In this document: piece by piece, positions 45,365-54,539 of the stretch
Layout of the letters: the number at the start of each line of letters is the position of its first letter
Numbering within the stretch: position 1 is the stretch's first letter
DNA from: Symsagittifera roscoffensis
Taxonomy: Eukaryota; Xenacoelomorpha; Acoela; Convolutidae
NCBI RefSeq assembly: GCF_963678635.1
Contig: NC_087067.1
Location: 42,248,696 to 42,312,695, forward strand
DNA length: 64,000 nt
Direction of reading: 5' to 3'
Program-made: the position numbers and the translations under genes
The notes under the pieces: model-generated
Seen by the model: the letters and a program-made list of their open reading frames with translations, nothing else
Database searches by the model: none
Told to the model about the DNA's origin: nothing

Positions 45365-48300
45365 GACTTTACAACTCAAAGGAATTGATGGGATTTCTCC
45401 CGAAAGTTATAAGCGATTAGCAACACAGGATAGACAGTCACAGTGCACTGTCCAGGTGCAGCTTCTTTCTTCGTTGTACACGCTGTGGAAATACTGCCAG
45501 ACAAAGGAAAGGAGTCTTGGTTGAAGTCCGACTACACTGAAAAAATCGAGTTCTACGGGAAGGCGGTTCACTAGGCGCTGACATCTTCAGCGCAGACAAT
45601 TAGTTTTCTTCAATTTAGTGGGCGAACAATGAAACGCAGGTAGTTCGAGTTCCTGGTGTTCGTATCGGCGGCAAACTGCACAACTACTACTTCCATATAA
45701 TGACAACGGAAGAAGATTGAGTGAAATTAATCGGCTTTCTTAAGTACTTCGATCTGGATAACTAAGTATCCAATTGGTTATCGGTCGTTGAACACACTCA
45801 ATTTTTCTCATTTCAGTGCGATTGGGTGCCCAGCAAGAAAAACCAATTATTACGACAGGTATTATCATGCTTTTATAAAGTGAAATATTGACTATCGTTA
45901 TCGTACCACGAGAAATGTTTCTCCGAACCATGTCAAAGATAAGGTTTGCTTTGTTTATTCTTGATGAAACGTGACGATTCTAAGATATGTTGTTCGATAT
46001 GATAATGCCAAGATCTTTGATTTGGCTCGCTGGCCCTAATGTAGTTTCCCCCAGCGAGTATTTGAAACATGTTCCTCGAAAAAGTACACTATGACATTTA
46101 TCAACGGCAAACTGCATACCATTGGAGTCAGCCCACAAAAGAAGGCTATTAATTTCGGTTTACAGTACGCTGGCATCTGTGATAGAAGATTTTCCTGTCA
46201 GCAAAAGTTTCAAGTCATCTGCGAAAAGGTATATTGTACTGCAGAATAGAGAGCCAGGCAAATCATTTATGAAGATCAAAAAGAGTAAGGGACCTAACAG
46301 CGACCCTTGTAGTACTCCACTCAGAACATCTAGTTTTTCTGAGATGACATCGCCCCATCTTACACATTGTTTTCTGTTTCTTAGGTAGTTCTTGATTATT
46401 GAGAACAGTTTACCTCTAACGCCAATATGTTTTAGTTTCGTTAACAGGATTGAGTGCGGGACAGTGTCGAAGGCTTTGGCAAAATCCATGTAAAGGGCTT
46501 CTATGTGATGATTTTGTCTTTTATATGCATCGTACAGGTCATTAAGAAACGTTAACATGTTTGACGTTACAGATCTTTGTCGAGTAAACCGGTTCTGGTC
46601 TTTTTTTTTACGCGAGCACATTTTTGAAGTTTGTTGGTTGGATAATTTTTTAGGACTTAATTCAGTTGTTTTTTGTTTTCTTGCGGTTGTTGTCACTTTT
46701 CCAAAATATGCTGGCTAAATTTTCAAGTTTTCGGCCGTTTTCTTTATAAGCAAAAAAGAATAAAAATTAGATTCAAATTATAAAGTTTGAGTCTAGTTTG
46801 GTTGAAAATTTCTGCTGAAACAACTTGGAAGTGAGTGATTTGTTTGAATAAATTTCGTATCGCACGCTGAAAATAAGTTAATTTTAGTCAAGGTTTTTTT
46901 GAACTCGAAAGGACTTACACGAAATTTCGAGCTAGAAACGAGTTCAAAAATAAAGTGACTTTCTACTATATCACTCGACTGCATCTGATGTGTATTCTTC
47001 AAACTTGATTTTGCGTCGTAAAAATCACTGTAGGCCATAATTCTTTCCCTTTCCTTCGGTTTGTTGGAAGAATTAGTCCTAATGTAGTTTCCCCCAGCGA
47101 GTATTTGAAACATGTTCCTCGAAAAAGTACACTATGACATTTATCAACGGCAAACTGCATACCATTGGAGTCAGCCCACAAAAGAAGGCTATTAATTTCG
47201 GTTTACAGTACGCTGGCATCTGTGATAGAAGATTTTCCTGTCAGCAAAAGTTTCAAGTCATCTGCGAAAAGGTATATTGTACTGCAGAATAGAGAGCCAG
47301 GCAAATCATTTATGAAGATCAAAAAGAGTAAGGGACCTAACAGCGACCCTTGTAGTACTCCACTCAGAACATCTAGTTTTTCTGAGATGGCATCGCCCCA
47401 TCTTACACATTGTTTTCTGTTTCTTAGGTAGTTCTTGATTATTGAGAACAGTTTACCTCTAACGCCAATATGTTTTAGTTTCGTTAACAGGATTGAGTGC
47501 GGGACAGTGTCGAAGGCTTTGGCAAAATCCATGTAAAGGGCTTCTATGTGATGATTTTGTCTTTTATATGCATCGTACAGGTCATTAAGAAACGTTAACA
47601 TGTTTGACGTTACAGATCTTTGTCGAGTAAACCGGTTCTGGTCTTTTTTTTTACGCGAGCACATTTTTGAAGTTTGTTGGTTGGATAATTTTTTAGGACT
47701 TAATTCAGTTGTTTTTTGTTTTCTTGCGGTTGTTGTCACTTTTCCAAAATATGCTGGCTAAATTTTCAAGTTTTCGGCCGTTTTCTTTATAAGCAAAAAA
47801 GAATAAAAATTAGATTCAAATTATAAAGTTTGAGTCTAGTTTGGTTGAAAATTTCTGCTGAAACAACTTGGAAGTGAGTGATTTGTTTGAATAAATTTCG
47901 TATCGCACGCTGAAAATAAGTTAATTTTAGTCAAGGTTTTTTTGAACTCGAAAGGACTTACACGAAATTTCGAGCTAGAAACGAGTTCAAAAATAAAGTG
48001 ACTTTCTACTATATCACTCGACTGCATCTGATGTGTATTCTTCAAACTTGAGTTTGCGTCGTAAAAATCACTGTAGGCCATAATTCTTTCCCTTTCCTTC
48101 GGTTTGTTGGAAGAATTAGTCCTAATGTAGTTTCCCCCAGCGAGTATTTGAAACATGTTCCTCGAAAAAGTACACTATGACATTTATCAACGGCAAACTG
48201 CATACCATTGGAGTCAGCCCACAAAAGAAGGCTATTAATTTCGGTTTACAGTACGCTGGCATCTGTGATAGAAGATTTTCCTGTCAGCAAAAGTTTCAAG

Positions 48301-51019
48301 TCATCTGCGAAAAGGTATATTGTACTGCAGAATAGAGAGCCAGGCAAATCATTTATGAAGATCAAAAAGAGTAAGGGACCTAACAGCGACCCTTGTAGTA
48401 CTCCACTCAGAACATCTAGTTTTTCTGAGATGACATCGCCCCATCTTACACATTGTTTTCTGTTTCTTAGGTAGTTCTTGATTATTGAGAACAGTTTACC
48501 TCTAACGCCAATATGTTTTAGTTTCGTTAACAGGATTGAGTGCGGGACAGTGTCGAAGGCTTTGGCAAAATCCATGTAAAGGGCTTCTATGTGATGATTT
48601 TGTCTTTTATATGCATCGTACAGGTCATTAAGAAACGTTAACATGTTTGACGTTACAGATCTTTGTCGAGTAAACCGGTTCTGGTCTTTTTTTTACGCGA
48701 GCACATTTTTGAAGTTTGTTGGTTGGATAATTTTTTAGGACTTAATTCAGTTGTTTTTTGTTTTCTTGCGGTTGTTGTCACTTTTCCAAAATATGCTGGC
48801 TAAATTTTCAAGTTTTCGGCCGTTTTCTTTATAAGCAAAAAAGAATAAAAATTAGATTCAAATTATAAAGTTTGAGTCTAGTTTGGTTGAAAATTTCTGC
48901 TGAAACAACTTGGAAGTGAGTGATTTGTTTGAATAAATTTCGTATCGCACGCTGAAAATAAGTTAATTTTAGTCAAGGTTTTTTTGAACTCGAAAGGACT
49001 TACACGAAATTTCGAGCTAGAAACGAGTTCAAAAATAAAGTGACTTTCTACTATATCACTCGACTGCATCTGATGTGTATTCTTCAAACTTGATTTTGCG
49101 TCGTAAAAATCACTGTAGGCCATAATTCTTTCCCTTTCCTTCGGTTTGTTGGAAGAATTAGTCTTGTGACTTTCAAAGAAAGTGATGTACTATTGGTACT
49201 CGGGGTTGTTTTTTTCTCCAGACCAGTTTCGACTTTTTAGCTGGCTTTTTCGAACAAAATTCTTAAATCATCTGAAAGTTATTGCTGTGCTGAGCTCAAA
49301 TTCAAAGTTATATTTTACCTGTAATGTTTTTTTGAAAAATTGCCAATTCGGCTAATTTGTGTGACAATTAACACGCGAAATATTTCGTGTTATTAACGCG
49401 TAGGCGCCTACAGTGCTGGATTACAACGCAATATAGTTGAAATTTAAAATGCTTTTTTTCCAAATTGGGTTGAATTGAAGTGAAAATTGATGCAAAAGAA
49501 AATTGTTTACAATTTCAACAGAATTAATATGGTGCAACTTGTTTTTGGCAATTCGGGCCCAAAATTTTAATCCAAAAATGGATCTTTCTTGGTTTTTTAG
49601 TCAATCGAAAATTGCACCAAAACTACTTATCATTGACATAATTAAATCAAAGTGAGATTTTTACGTAGCCAAAAAAATTTAAGATTTACGTAGCTAAAAA
49701 AATTGCGCAAAACTTTTAAAAATCGTTTTTGAATGTGAAATTGGTGTTTTATGTAGTAAAAATCAATTTTCTTTTTGTGTATTAAACAAAAATAAATAAT
49801 TAATACAATGCTTTGGCGAATAAACTCTTCTACAAATTTTTTGGGCTACGTAATGGGCTGTTTCATATAATTATGTCAGTGATTGACTAAAACAGCCAAA
49901 AATGATCCATTTTTAAGGTAAAATTTTGGGCCTGAGATTTGCAAAACAAAACATATTGCACCATTTTAATTCTGCTGAAGTCCTAAGCAATTTTCGTTTT
50001 AATCATTTTGCACCTAAAGACAACTCAGTTTGAAAAAAAAGCGTTTTAAATTTCCAAGTTTGATGCGTTTTGCCCGAAAAGTTTAAATCAGCACTGTTTT
50101 TAATGCGCTCATGAAATGTCCAAATTGAATTACGGCAAGATACTTTTGGTTTGAATACGTTACTAGACGCCAAGATCATCCTTTTGTACTTGGCATACCG
50201 TGCGGGGAGAAGTTTTCACAAAATCATTTTTTTTGGAAATTTTGTCATTTTTCAGTTGAAGTTTTCAAAATCTGTTTTAAAGACGTTGAAGGGCAGTCGG
50301 AACATTCAGGGCTTCGCTTTGAATTGAGCAAAAAAATATGAAATCAAAACAAGGAATCGTATGTCAAAAGTCAGGTTTTCTTTTGATTATTTTGGTTAAA
50401 TATTTTAAGGTTAAATTATTTTGGTATTTATAAGTTTCGTCTGTGATGTAGGGATTTCCGGCGGAGTTCGGCATGTACTTGAACTACTGCAAGCACCTTC
50501 GCTTCGAAGAGGCCCCAGACTACATGTACTTGAGACAGCTGTTCCGCATCCTGTTCCGAACCCTCAACCACCAGTACGACTACATGTTCGACTGGACCAT
50601 GCTCCGACAGCAGAGGTCCGGCGGACAAGAGCCAGTTCCCATGCAGAGTTCCCAGGTATGCCTAATTTAGAGATCCAGGTATGCTCAATTTAGAGATCTA
50701 GGTATGCTCAATTGAGATATCCAGGTAATTTATGCGCAACAGACATAATACATACTGCCAATTAATTTTACCTTCATACAGGTTTCGACACTTAAAGTCT
50801 GTTGTAAATGACAATTAACGCTATTTAAGTGTCATTAAAGTCTAAACTTATTAATTACGGGCCCTACTTTACAGCCCTAACTAGCGTCTCTCTTAAATGT
50901 GATGTGGAAAGTGATTGAAAAGGACTGTTCCGAATGTTCCAAATGCCGTATTATTTTAGGCTATTGCCAGCTCAAACAACGGAGCAAAAGCTGCTCATTC
51001 AGACCAAAGAAGTAAGTAA
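39720..51019 (+). CDS. Casein kinase 1 alpha, six coding exons
   Basis: Exons 39720-39842, 39915-40021, 40102-40327, 40760-41053, 50452-50655 and 50960-51019 join with consistent phases (0, 2, 0, 0, 0) into 337 residues, the length of the human enzyme. Motifs: glycine loop GSGSFGDI (24-31), Lys46 in [12 protein letters not shown] with Asp136, and DFG 157-159, all intact. CK1 alpha is a constitutively active serine/threonine kinase, known for priming beta-catenin phosphorylation. Sequence is very close to vertebrate CK1 alpha through exon 5; the C-terminal tail is divergent. Upstream, an acceptor TTCTTTTTAG precedes 39682, so a 5' non-coding exon is likely. The 3' end could instead splice at 51012 to 51608 and stop at 51612. 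Confidence 0.96.
39915..40021 (+). CDS. CK1 alpha exon 2
   Basis: Acceptor TTCTTTGAAG, donor CTCG|GTTAGT, phase 2 out. Encodes [15 protein letters not shown] and the GGLGIPNA block, including the ATP-anchoring lysine. The upstream intron is only 72 bp. Confidence 0.95.
40102..40327 (+). CDS. CK1 alpha exon 3
   Basis: Acceptor TTTTTAAG, donor AAG|GTCAAT (a weaker donor at +3/+5). Encodes [16 protein letters not shown] and the catalytic loop HRDIKPDN. The upstream intron is 80 bp. Confidence 0.95.
40760..41053 (+). CDS. CK1 alpha exon 4
   Basis: Acceptor TATTTCCAG, donor AAG|GTAGAA, phase 0 both sides. Encodes DFG, the activation segment (LTGTARYAS) and the substrate-lobe helices up to SLCK. 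The following intron is 9,398 bp. Confidence 0.95.
42264..42475 (+). mobile_element. tRNA-derived SINE, copy A
   Basis: The head GCATCCGTGGTTGAATGGTTAG contains a match to the RNA polymerase III A box (TRGYNNANNNG: TGGTTGAATGG). The body, ATTCGAGGCTTATTTCTC through TGATAGAGCTGC and GTGTTTGCGAAGCGCAGCT, is shared with the copies at 43372 and, in part, 61066. It is not a functional tRNA: no cloverleaf forms. Confidence 0.65.
42540..42720 (+). repeat. Dispersed repeat D fragment
   Basis: AAAACGTGAATTTCATTGAAAGTGGATTTC and the ATCCAGTGTTTTCAAATTG block match the copy at 45170-45280. Confidence 0.5.
43372..43535 (+). mobile_element. tRNA-derived SINE, copy B
   Basis: The head GCGTCCTCGGCTGAGTGGTTAG has an A-box match (CGGCTGAGTGG region), followed by the same body as copy A (ATTCGAGGCTT, TATAGAGCTACTTTCTGTGGTC, TCTCGC and GTTTGC). 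About 30 bases shorter in the head-body junction. Confidence 0.65.
43536..45019. other. Intron stretch, nothing recognised
   Basis: AT-rich, with pyrimidine-rich runs. CTCCAACTGTCTGTTGG near 43711 matches the end motif of repeat D. The 76-79 residue frames at 44358-44863 have no domain. Confidence 0.35.
45020..45325 (+). repeat. Dispersed repeat D fragment
   Basis: Begins near TTTCCAACTGTTTGGTGATT and continues AGTCAATGAACCTAGTGAAG, with AAAAAACGTGATTGTCATTG near 45172 and CAATCATAAACGGTTACAG near 45300; these are the D blocks in canonical order. Confidence 0.5.
45335..45364. repeat. (ATT)n microsatellite at a retroelement 3' end
   Basis: Ten ATT units abut the 3' end of the minus-strand non-LTR element, i.e. 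its (AAT)n tail. Confidence 0.93.
45365..47113 (-). mobile_element. 5'-truncated non-LTR retrotransposon in CK1 intron 4
   Basis: Read on the minus strand from 46600: [36 protein letters not shown] (first catalytic Asp), [33 protein letters not shown] (catalytic FADD), [14 protein letters not shown], then [15 protein letters not shown] and a C-terminal block near 45600-45480, ending at the (AAT)n tail. This fits a CR1/Jockey-type RT. In-frame stops exist near 46155 and 45985. The N-terminal RT and the endonuclease are missing, and a segment upstream of 46700 looks deleted. It is antisense to CK1. Confidence 0.9.
46035..47077. repeat. 1,043 bp tandem unit, copy 1
   Basis: Begins CCTAATGTAGTTTCCCCCAG and contains the RT segment at 46160-46696 plus the flanking 106-residue frame (46793-47113). 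It is the copy still attached to the element's 3' part on the left. Confidence 0.95.
47078..48120. repeat. 1,043 bp tandem unit, copy 2
   Basis: Same length as copy 1. By eye it differs at only a few positions, e.g. GATGACATCG to GATGGCATCG near 47390 and TTGATTTTG to TTGAGTTTG near 48050. Confidence 0.95.
48121..49162. repeat. 1,043 bp tandem unit, copy 3
   Basis: One T shorter in the poly-T run near 48690, which splits the RT frame here (48246-48644). Identity ends at TTAGTC before 49164. Confidence 0.95.
49410..50097. mobile_element. Foldback element with about 255 bp inverted arms
   Basis: 49410-49670 and 49844-50097 are imperfect reverse complements: ACAGTGCT pairs with AGCACTGT at the outer ends, GGATC/GATCC-centred blocks in the middle (AAAAATGGATC and GATCCATTTTT), and ACGTAGCC with GGCTACGT at the inner ends. 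The 173 bp loop is AT-rich with no ORF. This is the form of a long-TIR MITE or foldback transposon; target-site duplications were not identified. Confidence 0.8.
50452..50655 (+). CDS. CK1 alpha exon 5
   Basis: Acceptor TCTGTGATGTAG, donor CCAG|GTATGC. Encodes residues 251-318, [13 protein letters not shown] through FDWTMLRQQ, the end of the kinase domain. Its donor lies in a 23 bp tandem repeat. Confidence 0.95.
50656..50730 (+). repeat. 23 bp tandem repeat spanning the CK1 exon 5 donor
   Basis: GT dinucleotides after AG occur at 50656, 50679, 50702 and 50725, exactly 23 bp apart, in units like CAGGTATGCTCAATTTAGAGATC. The first GT is the donor that gives the conserved protein. Confidence 0.85.
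50960..51019 (+). CDS. CK1 alpha exon 6 (C-terminal tail)
   Basis: Acceptor TTATTTTAG, then [19 protein letters not shown] and TAA at 51017-51019 if read through. A consensus donor GTAAGT begins at 51012; using it with the acceptor TTTGTTTCAG at 51607 would end the protein two codons later at TGA 51610-51612. The Ser/Ala/Asn-rich tail sits where the human tail (AAQQAASSSGQG) lies. Confidence 0.75.
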   Translation, partial: AIASSNNGAKAAHSDQRSK

Positions 51020-51949
51020 AAATTGACCGCTTTACAATCGATTAGTTGTCGTTACCATCTCTGTTCATATATACCATAACAACACGCCACTGACTTAAAA
51101 CATGGTTTGAAACCAATCATTGCATAATCTGAATACCGTCTGAAGCGTTTAAATATCTGTGAATGGTATGAAAGCAACGTATTGTGCTTTTAATTTTGTA
51201 GTTGCTTAATCGAGTTTGCTACTGAGGAACGAAAACATGTTTCTTGCGGCGTCAGAATATTCAAAACTTTGAAGCTATAATTATTCGAGAACATATTTAT
51301 TATTTTGTGAACAAATGACGCAAAAATGAAGTTGCTATGGTGACATATTTGCATTTGAGCCTGGAGTTCAAGAGAAGACAAAAACTCTAAAGGTCATTTT
51401 GCAATCAGAAGTTAGTAAAACAAAGGAACCTTGACATGTGTCATTGGAATGTATGTGTATCTATACCAGGGAATGAAAATGGAACTGAAAATTATGGTGG
51501 TAAAATGAAGCAAGTCTATGGAAATTTATAATGTTACATGAAAGTAATGTTTAATAATGGACTAGTGAAGAGTAAAGAAGTTACGCTGGTGTTTGTGTTT
51601 GTTTCAGATTGAGTTATCGTCACCTCAGTTCCTCCAGATTTATTAGTTAACGTTTTTAAACAGTGAGTATTGCTGATTGTTTTGTTTTCTAAAATTTGCT
51701 GAAAGGAGTCCGATCAATATTAGTCTAAAATCAGTAATTTTTCCAGTTTTTCTAGAATTTATTTAACAATCTAGAAGACCTGCATTGTCCTTACTTTGTA
51801 ACGAATGAAACTCAATTTAAAGATGTTTGAAACTTTTTGGAAGTTGAGCCTCTTGCATTTTAGAGGTTCTAACATGCCTAATCAAGCTGTGCTGGCCTTT
51901 TTATCTCGCGTAAAAGCAGCTTCTCAATGCTGAAACCCCCTTCGAAACC
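51020..51949. other. CK1 alpha 3' region, nothing else recognised
   Basis: Contains the possible last intron (51012-51607) and the 3' UTR. No clear polyadenylation signal near 51612; the nearest AATAAA I noticed is near 52207. Confidence 0.4.
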
Positions 51950-52640
51950 CTCTTTTTAAGAGTAATGAATGTAATGAAGACTCTCATATAAGTCTTGGTG
52001 ATTTTGATTGTTTGTTTTTTCACGAAAGGTCTTAAAATTTTTGTTCACGCTTATTTTGATTTTTTTTATTTGTAATTTTTTTAAGTTCAGTGCATTTCCA
52101 TTTTTAAAAGGAAGGCAAAATCCACTAGCGAACAGTTAAAGTGTAAAGGTCACGAAAAACGTGATCGACTTCTAGTTTCGAAAGTGGAAATTAATTTTCA
52201 CATCTGCCAGGGAAATAAAACTTCTACTTATTGATCCAGTTTTCTCAAATAGGGTTACTTTTACGAAAAATTTTTCAATCATAAATTGTTCTAGAAATTC
52301 GAAGTGCTTAAGGCCATCCATTTTTTCTTCGAAAGCTGAGAAATTTTCAAAAAACAAGACTGTTTTTTTTCTGTTTCCTTGCATTCAACACTTTTCCAAC
52401 TGTCAGTTGGCAATGTTTGGACATTTTTTCCTCAAAATATCTGTTTTTGGTGTTAAAGTGCAAAAGAAAGAAATGGGTATTGAATATTTTTTTCAGGAAA
52501 GTCTTTAAAATTTTTTTTACGCTCAAATTTGATTTTATGATATTCGAAAGTTGAAAAACGTTTTAAAGTTTTCTTTCATTTTTTGGTTTCCTTGTTCTTT
52601 TCCAACTGTCTGTTGGCTATGTTTTAGATATACAGACTGA
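51950..52640 (+). repeat. Dispersed repeat D, plus-strand copy
   Basis: Canonical order: AGTAATGAATGTAATGAAG, TAAGTTCAGTGCATTTCC, AAAGGAAGGC, GGTCACGAAAAACGTGATCGAC, TTGATCCAGTTTTCTCAAA, CAATCATAAATTGTTCTAG, then the palindromic CCAACTGTCAGTTGG at about 52394-52408 and a second CCAACTGTCTGTTGG near 52605. It is one of the most complete copies. Confidence 0.65.
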
Positions 52641-54490
52641 ATGGTGCTCTCAAATGAAGAAATTCAGTATGAAAGAACACCGAAAGAAAGAAGCACTCTT
52701 CTCAATACAGCACAACTAAAAAGAACAGAACAGAAAACCCTGTTCTAGCCCTAACCCACAAAGAAACTCACTTTAAGTCCACTTCTTTCTACCCTCTAGA
52801 GCAAACTGTCAAATATAGTGTTTTATCTAAGGGGGTGTCTTTCATAAGTATGTTCATAAAGATTGAAGAGAAAGTTTACCAAGCATTCTAGCTGAAAATG
52901 ATGGAAAACTAGCTAATATTAATCGTCTGCCAATTTCACATATCGGCATCCTCATTTTCGTGATGACTAGACGAAAAACCGTTAAAAATCAGAAACATAA
53001 TTAGGAAGACAGCGCCCATTAAATGACATCATTAAGTGTTTCACCATTGTTTGGCGAAAGTTAGACGAAGAGTATCTTCTTTCTCAATTGAAGGGAGTTG
53101 AACAAGCTTTTGAGGTCTTTGAAATTGAGTATTTCAAATTCAAGTTGACATGATAAAAAAAGCTTGTTCTGCTCTGCTTAATTTTTGCCAATTGATTTAA
53201 AGTTCTGGTCAACAGCTCAAAGTTTCCTAATGATTATACAAAAAAATTTCGGGACTTTTTTCCCTTCCCCCCCCCCCCCCCCCCAACCTCACATAAGCAT
53301 CAGTTTTTTTGGTGTAAGCAGGGTTTTATCAAGTTTAAGTATCAGGCCCAACTGTTGGTCATGGCCTAGTCTGCGCGCCAATTTTTGCAACAATCGGACA
53401 ATGCGAACGGTAACTTTACTAGTAAAATTTCTGATACTTTACTGGGGGGTAGGAAAAAGTCAAATTTCGATTAATCAACATCTAACTTGTTTACGAGTTG
53501 TTGGGCGTTTGAGCTTTAAAACCAGTGCTCATTATAAATCTTCAAATAATTGCCTGTCACTTTAATTGGTAGATAAAAGTTGTAGATTTCTAGATTAAAA
53601 ACAAAATATGCGTTGAATGATATCTGAAACTCGAATCTTCTCCCCCGAAATATTAACATAGCAGGGCTTGAAGTCATCGGCTTCAATCGAAAGCAAACAA
53701 GAAGCTTACCTACTTTTTTTTCAGATTTATTGTCAGGACTACTGAGTAACTTAACTGCCGTCTTTCATTGACTTATTTTGGGTCATAATTCTATTACCTT
53801 ATTAAAATGGCCCAATTTTCAATGAAAAGTGGTGGTTTTTTCGACACCTGACTAAATACTTTATATCTGTGTGAATTCTGCATTGAGAATTACAGATTGG
53901 GCGTCACTTTAGAATCCTTTAGTTATCCTATCGTTTCATGCAAATCATTCAGCAAGAAAAAACTTTCTTCAAAACGAGCTTAACGCAATGAATTGTATGC
54001 GGAAATATAAAATCCTTAGTTTGAAGAAATTTTTTTCATTGATTTGCTCGGGTTTCAAATTAAATACAAATTTATCTTTGTCTTTTTATGAACTAGATTG
54101 ATGGTAGCTGTAAATATACTATTATACTAGCAAGTGACTCGAATATTCAATATTAAGTGTCGAGAGTTTCGCGATTTTTTTGTTTCGGGTCACTTAGTTT
54201 TCTCAGAGATTTAGACGTTTTTGTTGTGAAGCGTCAGTCATTTTCAAACATATCTCTGAGTTTTGTTGTTAATTTCTTCATGTATTAACGCCATTTTTTG
54301 TGTCGAAAGGCTGCTAGAACTGTTACATAAAATAATGTTATCGGGTTGATAGTAATTATTCTAACGTCAATTTCAACAATTAAATGTTTTATTTCCTAAT
54401 TTTTGCTGTTGAAGTAGTTTATTGTACATCAATCTTAACTTGACAGATTCGTACCTTTGGTGGCGTTGGTTGAACCGAATCACTGATGAT
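52641..54490. other. Intergenic stretch with a poly-C run
   Basis: No convincing gene; the 126-residue plus frame at 53185-53565 is a random open frame across the poly-C tract. A run of 18 C lies at 53267-53284. Confidence 0.4.
53267..53284. repeat. Poly-C tract (18 C)
   Basis: Eighteen consecutive C, preceded by TCCCTT and followed by AACC. Confidence 0.95.
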
Positions 54491-54539
54491 GAGATATGAA
54501 ATATTAACAGGGGTGAATTGGACAGGTGGGTACCAAGCC

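Larger units (their letters stand above)
41054..50451 (+). other. CK1 alpha intron 4 (9.4 kb)
   Basis: Bounded by AAG|GTAGAA and GATGTAG|GGA. It contains the repeats listed separately between 42.2 and 50.1 kb. No internal exon of the kinase is missing, since exons 4 and 5 join in phase 0 with no gap against the family. The stretch 41300-41760 has CAAAAACTA and GAAAATTTT runs resembling the satellite at the left edge, but is not clearly tandem. Confidence 0.85.

Noticed and set aside
53185..53565. 126-residue plus-strand ORF
   Set aside because: Runs across an 18 C tract, low complexity, no homology; likely random.
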